Part shown: in pieces, positions 23,615 through 32,176 of the stretch
Layout: every line of letters starts with the position of its first letter
Numbering within the stretch: the stretch's first letter is position 1
Assembly (NCBI RefSeq): GCF_002575655.3
Contig: NC_053037.3
Location: 145,649,207 to 145,713,206, forward strand
Direction: 5' to 3'
Origin: Aegilops tauschii subsp. strangulata
Lineage: Eukaryota; Streptophyta; Magnoliopsida; Poales; Poaceae
DNA: 64,000 nucleotides
Notes under the pieces: generated by a model
Seen by the model: the letters and a program-made list of their open reading frames with translations, nothing else
Told to the model about the DNA's origin: nothing
Databases searched by the model: none
Made by a program: the position numbers and the translations under genes

Positions 23615-24448
23615 TCACATGAAAGATAGCAATTGAAACACGAAGGGAGCGTCATGAAGCATATGAAAATCACATCTAAGTCTAACATAATTCCTATGCA
23701 TAGGCATTATATAAGCAAACAAATTATCAAGAAAAGCAAAAACTAGCATATGCAAGGAAGGAGAAAGAAACAATTGCAATCTCAACATAACAAGAGGTAA
23801 TTTAGTGACACGAAAATTTCTACAACCATATTTCCCTCTCTCATAATAATTACATGTAGGATCATAAGCAAATTCAACAATATAGCTATCACAAAACATA
23901 TTCTTAACATGATTCACATGTATGCAAAGTTGACACTCTTCCAAAATAGTGGGATTAACATTAACTAAAGTCATGACCTCTCCAAACCCACTTTTATCAA
24001 AAACTTCATAAGATTGAACATTCTCCAAATATGTGGGATATAAAGTTGACACTCTTCCAAACCCACTTTCAATATTATTGCAAACATTATTATCAATCTC
24101 ATATTCATCATGGGGCTTAAATACATTTTCAAGATCATAAGAAGAATCACCCCAATCATGATCATTGCAACAAATAGTAGTCATAGCAAAACTAGCATCC
24201 CCAAGCTTAGGGTTTTGCATATTATTAGCACAATTTACATCAATAGAATTTATAGTAAAACCATTCCAATCATGCTTTTTATTCAAGGAGCTATCATGAA
24301 TTACTTCATAAATTTCTTCATCACAATTTTCAGATTCACGAATTTCAAGCAAAACTTCATAAAGATAATCTAGTGCACAAAACTCACTAGCAATTGATTC
24401 ATCATAATTGGATCTCTTAAAGAGATTAGCAAGTGGATGAGGATCCAT
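23615..24448 (-). CDS. Intact ORF of non-autonomous LTR element, protein of unknown function
   Basis: A 277-codon frame with a true ATG at 24448 lies about 190 bases after the primer site, the normal place for the first retroelement gene. The protein starts MDPHPLANLFKRSNYDES and is acidic and Asn/Asp/Glu/Tyr-rich in the first 200 residues. It has a repeated SGFGRVSTL / SGFGEVMTL pair, a Cys-containing YDPTCNYYERGKYGC block near residue 200 and a hydrophobic, Leu/Phe/Met-rich C-terminus with RNYVRLRC. There is no zinc knuckle, protease, polymerase or integrase motif. The CNYYERG block and C-terminal arrangement recur in the decayed ORF at 4604-5944. It could be a diverged gag or an accessory protein; the hydrophobic tail might bind membrane. 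No function is assigned. Confidence 0.7.
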   Translation of the reverse strand: MDPHPLANLFKRSNYDESIASEFCALDYLYEVLLEIRESENCDEEIYEVIHDSSLNKKHDWNGFTINSIDVNCANNMQNPKLGDASFAMTTICCNDHDWGDSSYDLENVFKPHDEYEIDNNVCNNIESGFGRVSTLYPTYLENVQSYEVFDKSGFGEVMTLVNVNPTILEECQLCIHVNHVKNMFCDSYIVEFAYDPTCNYYERGKYGCRNFRVTKLPLVMLRLQLFLSPSLHMLVFAFLDNLFAYIMPMHRNYVRLRCDFHMLHDAPFVFQLLSFM

Positions 24449-24640
24449 AAACTTTTAGCAAGCGGAGATGCACGCAAAAAGAAGGTACATGGTAACACAA
24501 GATCGAATGGAAGGAGGGCGAAGAAAAAGCAAATATTATGAAGTGGCAGAGAGGAAAACAAGAGGCGAATGGCAAAATAATGTAATGCGGGGGAGAAGAG
24601 TTTATGATGGGTACTTGGTATGTCTTGACTTGGCGTAGAT

Positions 24641-24658
24641 TTCCGCGGCAACGGCACC
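24641..24658 (-). other. Primer binding site, tRNA-Asp type
   Basis: Minus strand GGTGCCGTTGCCGCGGAA lies 12 bases after the 5' LTR and is close to TGGCGCCGTTGCCGGGGA. Confidence 0.75.
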
Positions 24659-24670
24659 TGAAATCCTTCT

Positions 24671-26259
24671 TGCTACCTCTTGAGCATGCGTTGGTTTTCC
24701 CTTGAAGAGGAAAGGGTGATGCAGCAAAGTAGCATAAGTATTTCCCTCAGTTTTTGAGAACCAAGGTATCAATCCAGTAGGAGACAACGCACAAGTCACC
24801 TAGTACCTGAACAAACAATCAAGAACCTTGCAACCAACGCGATAAAGGGGTTGTCAATCCCTTCACGGTCACTCGCAAAAGTGAGATCTAATAGAGATAG
24901 TAAAATAAATATTTTTGGTATTTTTGTTGTATGGATTGGAAAGTAAAGATTGCAAAATAGTAAACAAGATGCGATGTAAATAAAAGAGATGCAATATAAT
25001 AAGAAAGAGACCCAGCGGCCATAGGTTTCACTAGTGGCTTCTCTCAAGATAGCGTGTATTACGGTGGGTGAACAAATTACTGTCGAGCAATTGATTGAAA
25101 AGCGCATAATTATGAAGATATCTAAGGCAATGATCATGAATATAGGCATCACGTCCGTGTCAAGTAGACCGAAACGATTCTACATCTAGTACTATTACTC
25201 CACACATCGACCGCTATCCAGCATGCATCTAGAGTATTAAGTTCGTAAGAACAGAGTAACGCATTAAGCAAGATGACATGATGTAGAGGGATAAACTCAA
25301 GCAATATGATATAAACCCCATCTTTTTATCCTCGATGGCAACAATAAAATACGTGCCTTGCTGCCCCTACTGTCACTGGGAAAGGACACCGCAAGATTGA
25401 ACCCAAAGCTAAGCACTTCTCCCATTGCAAGAAAGATCAATCTAGTAGGCCAAACTAAACCGATAATTCAAATAGACTTGCAAAGATATCAAATCATGCA
25501 TATAAGAATTCAGAGAAGAACCAAATAATATTCATAGATAATCTTGTTCATAAATCCACAATTCATCGGATCTTGGCAAACACACCGCAAAAGAGTATTA
25601 CATCAAATAGGTCTCCAAGAACATCGAGGAGAACTTTGTATTGAGAATCAAAGAGAGAGAAGAAGCCATCTAGCTAATAACTATGGACCCGAAGGTCTGT
25701 GGTAAACTACTCATGCTTCATCGGAGAGGCTATGGTGTTGATGTAGAAGCCCTCCGTGATCGATTCCCCCTCCGGCAGATCGCCGGAAAAGGCCCCAAGA
25801 TGGGATCTCACGGGTACAGAAGGTTGCGGCGGTGGAAAAGTGGTTCGGTGGCTCCCCCTGATGTTTCTAGGGTATAAGAGTATATATAGGCGAAAGAAGT
25901 ACGTTGGTGGAGCTACGAGGGGCCCATGAGGGTGGGGGCGCGCCTACCCCCCTCGGCGCGCCCTCCTGCCTCGTGGCCGCCTCGTGGCATTCCAGACTTC
26001 TACTCCATGTCTTCTGGATTGCTTTCGGTCCAAGAAAGATCCTCGGGAAGGTTTCATTCCGTTTGGACTCCGTTTGGTATTCCTTTTCTACGAAACTCTA
26101 AAATAGGCAAAAAAAACAGAAATTGGCACTGGGCCTCCGGTTAATAGGTTAGTCCCAAAAATAATATAAAAGAGCATATTAAAGCCCATTAAACATCCAA
26201 AACAGGTAATATAATAGCATGAAACAATCAAAAATTATGGATACGTTGGAGATGTATCA
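24671..26259 (-). repeat. 5' LTR
   Basis: Plus-strand edge TGCTACCTCTTGAGCATGCG at 24671; minus-strand start TGATACATCTCCAACG at 26259. Nearly identical to 19182-20769. Confidence 0.94.
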
Positions 26260-26596
26260 GAAAGCTGATAAAAACTATCTTGAATACGGTGAGAAAACCC
26301 CAAAATCATGTCTTGATGTAGTGTTCGAGTTACTGGCCACTACTGCTAGCACAAGCTCTTCGAACTCGCTGTGTGAATCAGTTCGACTTCTTGAGTCTCA
26401 ACTACAAGTTGAAAGACATCAATCAGTTGTGCTATGACAAGAAGCCGAAGGACTGAGGAAGTCCCTGCAGAATTCAGATGCATACTTTCCGATGCAACAA
26501 CAAGAGTTGAAGGATTTAAGGGCCAAACAAGAGAAAGCTAATAAGCTTGCTAATCTTCTTGCCAGCATGGTGGGTACTCAGGATATTGCTTCTTGA

Positions 26597-26869
26597 GCTC
26601 TTCTGAAGTGATTTCAGTTCTGGACTTATTTTGCTGCGGCGTTTATTTGCACTGCTAGCCAACTTTGACGCCCAGCGTATGTAATATGTTGCTTTGTTGC
26701 CTATATTTTCACTGGTGACAAACTTTGATGCCTAGTGGATGTAATCCGTGTAATCGTCGTAATATCCTAGCGTTCGTTGCTTGCTTATTTATTTTCTTAT
26801 AGTCTTATTTATTTGTTTGCTAGTAGTACTACAGTTCTTTTTCCTCGGTTTTCTAGTGGCCGCAATAAC
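26597..26869 (+). other. 3' flank of the transposon-associated gene
   Basis: Follows the last stop codon. T-rich, with two similar ~65-bp stretches containing AACTTTGACGCCCAG/AACTTTGATGCCTAG and ATGTAAT. Probably the 3' untranslated region. Confidence 0.5.
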
Positions 26870-27345
26870 AATGGTCCACATATGGGCCATTGTAACCATG
26901 TCCCTCCTACGGGTCGTATGATCCATGGTCCTCCTACGGGTCATACAATCCATGGGCCTCCTATGAGCCTTACGATCCATGGACCTCTTACGGGTCGTAG
27001 GATCCATGGGCCGTACTGATCGTGGACCAAAGTCGGAACGCGATTTGGACCGTGAACGGGCTAGAATCGGAACCATCTATCTACCGGCTTAGGACATAAT
27101 GGGTCGTTAACAGGCTGTAAGACATCACATGCTTAATTTTATCATCAGGCATAATGGGTCGTTAATGGGCCGTAATACATGACGGGATGAATAAGGCCCA
27201 TAGGGTTAACGGGCCGACTGTAACCACGGGCCGAATTTGACCCATTAGCGGAACAGGCCAGTAACGGACCATAAGTCATCGAGGGTCAAAAATGAGCCCG
27301 AGAATATATGGGCCTTAGAAGGCCAAAAGATAACACGGGCTGAAA
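26870..27345. repeat. Transposon repeats (TCCTACGGGTC and AATGGGTCGTTAA motifs)
   Basis: Four or five ~25-bp tandem units of GATCCATGG-CCTCCTACGGGTCG type (26873-27015) are followed by scattered GGGCCGTAA/GGGTCGTTAA motifs to about 27345. The arrangement resembles subterminal repeats of a DNA transposon. The transposon type is not settled. Confidence 0.55.
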
Positions 27346-27409
27346 ATGGCCCAACTGAATCATGAGTCGTTAATACGTATGAAGCAGTTTACTGTTTATT
27401 ATTGGATTA

Positions 27410-27812
27410 ATGATTGGAGTCTTTTGCAGGCGAGGGAAGGCGCAAAACTGGAGCTGCAGCGATGCACAAAACTACTGGATCAAGTCGCCAAGGAGATCTT
27501 TCAAGCTCGGAGAGGGAGAGGGTGGGCTACCTAGATTCCAAGGTTGGAAGATGTTTGACAACTGCTGAAATTGGGTTCTACTTGTTGGAATAGTTCAGTC
27601 CAGTGCAGTTTTGGGTTAGTTGTTTTCGCATGCTCTTGTGTGAGAGGTGTAATGAGGGTGGTGAAAAATGTTGGATTCCTGGGGCTGTTGAAGCTTGATG
27701 CTTGTCCATTATGGGCTAAACCTAGGATGGTAACTGGTGTGTTTTGGTTGTATGATTGACTATTTGGTTTCATTAATGAAATCGGGGGAAAATCCCTTTC
27801 TTTCAAAAATAA
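27410..27812 (+). mobile_element. Possible LINE 3' end
   Basis: A short open stretch (27430-27534) ends in TAG. The downstream sequence closes with TTTCATTAATGAAATCGGGG, a small stem (GGGGAAAATCCC) and an A-rich tail, a layout typical of plant LINE 3' ends. No reverse transcriptase motif is present, so the call rests on the tail. Confidence 0.4.
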
Positions 27813-27882
27813 ATGGGCGATTTATGCATATTTAGGGCCTACAGTACATATTTAGGGGAAAGGACGGTGATTGGCCTACCTA

Positions 27883-29005
27883 GAGCATCTACAATTGGAA
27901 GTAGACAGTGACCCGATAGCACACAAAATTTGTTCTCCAAAATCAGATACATCAAACCTAATCCTCTAATCCCTATATTGTTCTCATGCAACGTACGTAC
28001 GTAGGTAAACACATGTCATCGGACTACCAAAAATTGACATGTTCTACTAACTTCGAACGGAGCGACAATGCGAGAAGTTCATCCATGGCCACCCTTGCCC
28101 TTGTGTTTGCCTTTTCTATCATCCGTCCGGTAGTAGCGGGAGAAGACGCATAGCGGATCGAGGTGGTTTTGCTCACTGCCGGAGCAGTCTGATCCGTCGC
28201 CATCCTCGGTCTTCTCCTCCTTGGGGGGGGGGGTATTCCGGACATGGCATCGACCGCCCGACTTTGTTATTTTGCCATCTCCTTCACCGCCCTCCTTAGC
28301 TGCTTCTCGGCTATGTGGGCACGAAGGATTCTTCTCCGCTACTTTGCGGGCTGCCACAACCGCCTCCGCGTTGCGGGCTGGCGCTGCAGCCTCCGAGGGC
28401 TCCCAAAGTCGCCTCCGCTTGAAGCTGCCCTGCAGCCTCGTGTGGCGGGCTTGGCTTGTCGGCCTCCTTTTTGGATTAGCGGCGACTCATGGAGGCGCGT
28501 ATGGCCTCCATTTCGGCGCCCGATGCCGCGGGGATGACGTGCCACCTAAATGGTTTTGCCGCCACAGTGGAGTTGCACCATGCAGTGGTCACCACATCCG
28601 ACGAGGCCTCGGACACGCGCTGAGATCCACTGGCCCCGGATCCGAGAGCCATTTTGGGCAATGGATGCCCGCCGGCTCACGGAAGATCGAGCGTGGGCGC
28701 ACTCCTCCCAAGAGCATCGGAGAGCAATGTAGACAGCCATCTGCTCCTCGGGGCTGCAAGGGATGAGCTCCCAGTCCTTGGATCTGGACATATTGGAGTC
28801 GGATCTACTGGTCGCCATGGACGAGAACGCTAGAGGTCCCCGTATCCACCCGACATATGGGCTAGATATGGGGAGTGTCGGACGGCCCGGGCATTTGGGC
28901 CGCCTATTGAGAAGCTCGGTTGGGTGTCATTTTCTCGTCCAGATATCGACGGGGCAGCCCGTCCAGACGTTTGAGCGGGTTTGAGGGGCCCGACTGTATA
29001 TGCTC
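27883..29005 (-). mobile_element. PIF/Harbinger-like non-autonomous element
   Basis: The left end GAGCATCTACAATTGG pairs with the right end, read inverted, GAGCATATACAGTCGG. The flanking trinucleotides CTA and TCA look like decayed TTA. The same termini with perfect TTA duplications bound the copy at 38932-40635. The element carries a degenerate coding region on the minus strand and no transposase. Confidence 0.65.
28081..28818 (-). pseudogene. Harbinger-associated conserved protein, degenerate copy
   Basis: On the minus strand the frame starting near 28818 begins with a Ser/Asp-rich segment (SRSDSNMSRS) and continues EEQMAVYIALRCSWEECA and ARSSVSRRASI. After frame changes, the C-terminal part (28357-28081) is Lys/Glu/Gly-rich and ends in a basic KGKHKGKGGHG tail after LDPLCVFSRYYR. 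The SWEECA block also occurs in the second element (39227 onward, plus strand). No transposase or known domain is recognised; charge and coiled-coil character suggest a DNA- or protein-binding accessory role. Several frameshifts make it non-functional. Confidence 0.5.
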
Positions 29006-29140
29006 TCAGGGAAGAGATCCATGATCTATTTGACGAGTTGTATAGACGGTCTAGTGGCAAGTAGTTCACTTCTATGTTGTGGATGTATGTGACCGTGCCC
29101 GATATGTAATTTGGTGGATGAGTTCTTTCCCCCTTAAAAA

Positions 29141-30005
29141 GGGATTTTTTTTATTATTTGCCACCACTTTTTTTGCACTTTGACATTTTGCCACTAGTTA
29201 CTTTGTAATTGATCATTTGCCACTATTTAGTTTGGACTTTGATATTTTGCCCTCTGCCAGGTGGGTCCCACGTGAACTGACCAACTTACCCCTGCCGACG
29301 ACATTGACCAGGAAAGGGAGAGGTGCTAGTTCGCTCGTGTCCATTCTCGCCCGCAGCAAGCCTAGGAGACGGCGGGGCGGCGACTACCTTCCAGGAGCCC
29401 GCGGTGGTCCTCGTCGCCTCGTCGGCGACAGCCCAAGTCGTTTATGTCCTTCTCCCATCCCCCGACAACCTAGGGTTAGGAACACGACTCAACTCGCCGG
29501 TCCTCGCGCCCGTGCGCGGCGGCCGCCGCTATTGCTCGTGCCCGTGCACGACCGCCACCGCTGTTGCTCGTGCCCATGCACGGCCGCTGCTGCTGCTCCT
29601 CGCGTCCGTGCGCGGCGGACCGCCGCTGCTCCTCCCCACGTCCGTGCGCGGCCGCTGCTGCCGCTCGCGCGCCCGTGCGTGGCGGGGAGAAGCATGGGAA
29701 GCAATAAGGGGCGATGGCGGTGGGGCAGCCGTGGGCGCTGGGGAGCGGCGAGGGGAGGGGCAAGGGCGGGGGGGCGACGGCTGGCAAGTCAGCTCAAGTT
29801 CATCCCCGTTTGGGCCGAGCTCAAGGGTAAATTCGTCCAGGGTTTTCTGCATATATTTTGTCTATGATTTACAACTATTGTTTTTGTGTTAAGAAGTGGC
29901 AAAAGATCAAAGTGCAAACTATAAAGTGGCAATAGATCAATTACAATGTAATGAGTGGCAAAATGTTAAAGTTCAAAGTAAATGGTGGGAAATAATCAAA
30001 TCTCC
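29141..30005. mobile_element. Mutator-like element (MULE) with long TIRs and a GC-rich load, 9-bp TSD
   Basis: Terminal inverted repeats of about 110-125 bp (29141-29260 and 29890-30005) share TTTGCCACT, GTAATTGATC and ACTTTGA-ATTTTGCC blocks. A 9-bp direct repeat CCTTAAAAA flanks the element (29132-29140 and 30006-30014), as expected for Mutator insertion. The centre (29275-29850) is very GC-rich and open in several frames with CGTGCGCGGC-type repeats, unlike the AT-rich arms. It may be captured genic DNA, as in Pack-MULEs, but the source gene is not recognised. Confidence 0.8.
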
Positions 30006-30135
30006 CCTTAAAAAAGAAGCTAAACATGTCAAGGTGTAGAAGAGTCAAATGAGTCTTCTATCAGAGCCATTGGTCTTTTTCCTGCCAATCACACCCTTTT
30101 TTTAACAGGAAATCACAGCCTTTGATTTGTTGATT

Positions 30136-30205
30136 ACAGAAAAAATCGCGCCAACCACGTGAAAAAAGAAAAAATCGCGCCAACCACGTTAAAAAAGAAA
30201 AATCG
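30136..30205. repeat. Three tandem ~30-bp units (AATCGCGCCAACCACGT)
   Basis: Three successive copies of a GAAAAAATCGCGCCAACCACG-like unit lie directly upstream of the LINE. The last copy overlaps the presumed LINE insertion site. Confidence 0.8.
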
Positions 30206-31953
30206 CGCCAGTCATTGCGATGGACACTCTCACTGCATTAATGGTCAAGGCACAAGAATGGGGCGCGATCAGTGCGATGCCAGGCTGCTCACCCTTCCAA
30301 CGACTGTCGATTTACGCGGACGACGTCATTCTGTTCATCAAACCCACAGTCGCGGACCTGAGCTTTACTACAGTGGCCTTGCAAATGTTTGGTGCGGCGT
30401 CTGGATTACATGTTAACTTCTCCAAGTCTTCCACGATCATGATTCGAGCCGACGAGACAGACACGGAGAGGGTCTCTCATGCTCTGCCGTGGCGAATGGA
30501 TTCTTTCCCGTGCAAGTATCTCGGCTTGCAACTCTCCATCAAGCAGCTCACCCGCTCGGAATGGCAGCCAGTGGTGGATGACGTGCTCAACTTCTTACCG
30601 GGCTGGCAGCGGGGCATGGTTACGAGACCGGGCAGGCTGACTCTGGTTAACACGGTGATCTGTGCCCGACCCACTCACCACCTGCTTGTCGCCGATGCTC
30701 CAAAATGGGTGCTGGAGCGCGTGGACAAGAGCTGCCGAGCTTTCTTTTGGGCTGGAACTGATCATATTCATGGTGGCAAATGCCTGGTCGCTTGGCAAAG
30801 AGTGTGCCGTCCTAAGCAGCTAGGTGGATTGGGTGTGTTGGACCTTCAGAAGCATGGTCTCACCCTAAGGCTCAGATGGGAATGGCTACAGCGTACGGAC
30901 GACGCTAGACCGTGGCAGGGGCTACCACTGTCGATGGATGCTCAAGTGCAATCAGCGTTCCACAGCTTGGTGCACTGGAAAGTAGGAAATGGAGAGCGAA
31001 TTCTATTCTGGAAAGATAGATGGTCGAGGGTTCGTCCATTGCTGAGCTTGCGCCATTGGTACTGGTGAAGGTCCGCACGCAAGTGGTGAACAAACAGACC
31101 GTAAGCGAGGCGATGCATCTCCATCGTTGGGCGAATGACATCTCGGGAGAGTTGTGTTCAGATGGGCTGTTGCAGATCATCAACCTCTGGGACATAATGA
31201 TCAACTTGATGTTGGATCCGATGCATAATGATACCCCCCCTTTGGAGATGGAATAATGCAGGCACATATACCTCGAAGTCGACATATGACATGCTATGGC
31301 ACGGCAGTGTTCGATGTGCGTCGGCCGCAGCAATCTGGAAATGCTGGGCGCCCCTATCCTGTAAGATTTTTATGTGGCTCGCGATGCAATATCGGCTCTG
31401 GACAGCGGACAGATGGTTACGACATGGACTGCAAGATCACACATCTGCTTGTTACATCTGCGCCCAAGAGGAAGACTCGGTTGATCACTTACTACTTCAC
31501 TGCGTCTTCGCGAGACAAGTCTGGCACAACTGCTTCCTGAAAGCGAGAATTAGTGACACACTGGTGCCGACGGTGAACAACAAGGTTGAAGATTGGTGGC
31601 TAGAAGCTCGTGCGCGCATCCCGAAGGTAAACAGGAGAGGTTTCGACTCCGTTGTTATGCTCATTTGCTGGCATCTTTGGAAGCATCGCAACGGTTTGGT
31701 ATTCGGACCATCGAGGACTAGCTTGACTGTGGGTGCATTCACAAGCCAAGTCTTCGACGAACTTAGATCTTGGGTGAGTGCGGAAGCGAATGGAGTCAAC
31801 ATATTTTGTGAGTGGTAGGGTATGTTTTAGGAGTGAAGCTTGCTAGGCCGGTTGGCTCTAGGGTGTGCAACTAAGGCCTGGCTGTAATAACACTCTTGTA
31901 AACACTTTCTGCCTTCTATGAAGCTAAGGTACGATTGTGTACTTAAAAAAAAA
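30206..31953 (+). mobile_element. 5'-truncated LINE (non-LTR retrotransposon)
   Basis: Contains the C-terminal half of ORF2 and ends in a short A-tract (31944-31953) after a non-coding tail. The sequence after the tail (AAATTGCGCCAATCCAT) resembles that before the start (AAATCGCGCCAGTCAT), consistent with a decayed target-site duplication. It ends about 220 bp upstream of the exonuclease gene's ATG. Confidence 0.85.
30220..31818 (+). pseudogene. LINE ORF2 remnant: reverse transcriptase plus zf-RVT domain
   Basis: The first part encodes the reverse transcriptase palm with YADD (30313-30324), then FPCKYLGLQLS, the thumb region, GGLGVLDLQKHGLTLRLRW and GNGERILFWKDRW. A frameshift occurs between about 31065 and 31228. 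The second part (to TAG 31818) holds the zinc-binding zf-RVT domain (IFMWLAMQYRLWTADR, CYICAQEEDSVDHLLLHC) and the C-terminal WHLWKHRNGLVF block. Endonuclease and the N-terminal reverse transcriptase motifs are missing, so the copy is dead. This is a typical plant L1-clade organisation. Confidence 0.88.
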
Positions 31954-32176
31954 TATCGGATTAGATAAGAAATTGCGCCAATCCATCGAGCTGCCGGATT
32001 CTGTGCCCGCTCGATATTCTAAAAAAAAGGAAAAAAAAAAGAAAGAAAAGCTGTGCCCGCCCGATCGTGCCCTAGTTTTCGATCCAACTTCCCCCGATCT
32101 TCGCCGCCCTAGTTTCCGATCCCAACTTTTCCCGATCTCGATTCTCGATCTCGAGCTTGCGCGCACTTGGGCGAAC

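Larger units (their letters stand above)
19182..26259 (-). mobile_element. Complete LTR retrotransposon without gag-pol, TSD GAAAG
   Basis: LTRs lie at 19182-20769 (3') and 24671-26259 (5'), 1588 and 1589 bp and highly similar. A perfect GAAAG duplication is at 19177-19181 and 26260-26264. The interior of 3.9 kb has a tRNA-Asp-type primer site, one intact unknown ORF (24448-23615) and conserved non-coding sequence. No gag, protease, reverse transcriptase or integrase is visible. It is the same family as the element at 49556-64000 and shares its interior, but not its LTR middle, with the one at 2954-10513. Near-identical LTRs suggest a younger insertion than the 2954 element. Confidence 0.94.
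15313..26596 (+). pseudogene. Transposon-associated multi-exon gene (CACTA ORF1/Ptta-like?), split by two retrotransposons
   Basis: Coding pieces on the plus strand are about 15340-15475 (acidic Ser/Glu-rich), 16120-16414, 18537-18592, a short piece ending at 18712, 19075-19181 (begins MPTKYWRRVPPL) and 26265-26596. Removing the insert at 19182-26259 plus one GAAAG copy joins the frame exactly across the site (Ser-Lys-Lys then Ala-Asp-Lys). The last exon encodes a Gln/Glu/Leu-rich coiled coil with LRKSLQNSDAY. It contains TGA at 26435-26437, which looks like a CGA to TGA change, and ends at TGA 26594. The start resembles Triticeae Ptta/En-Spm transposon ORFs from memory; exon boundaries and identity are uncertain. 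Not functional. Confidence 0.5.

Noticed and set aside
28221..28766. Plus-strand frame in the Harbinger-like element
   Set aside because: Antisense to the conserved minus-strand remnant that matches the second element copy.
29217..29892. Overlapping Arg/Pro/Ala-rich frames in the MULE interior
   Set aside because: Stop-poor GC-rich DNA open in several frames on both strands; reported only as a possible captured load.
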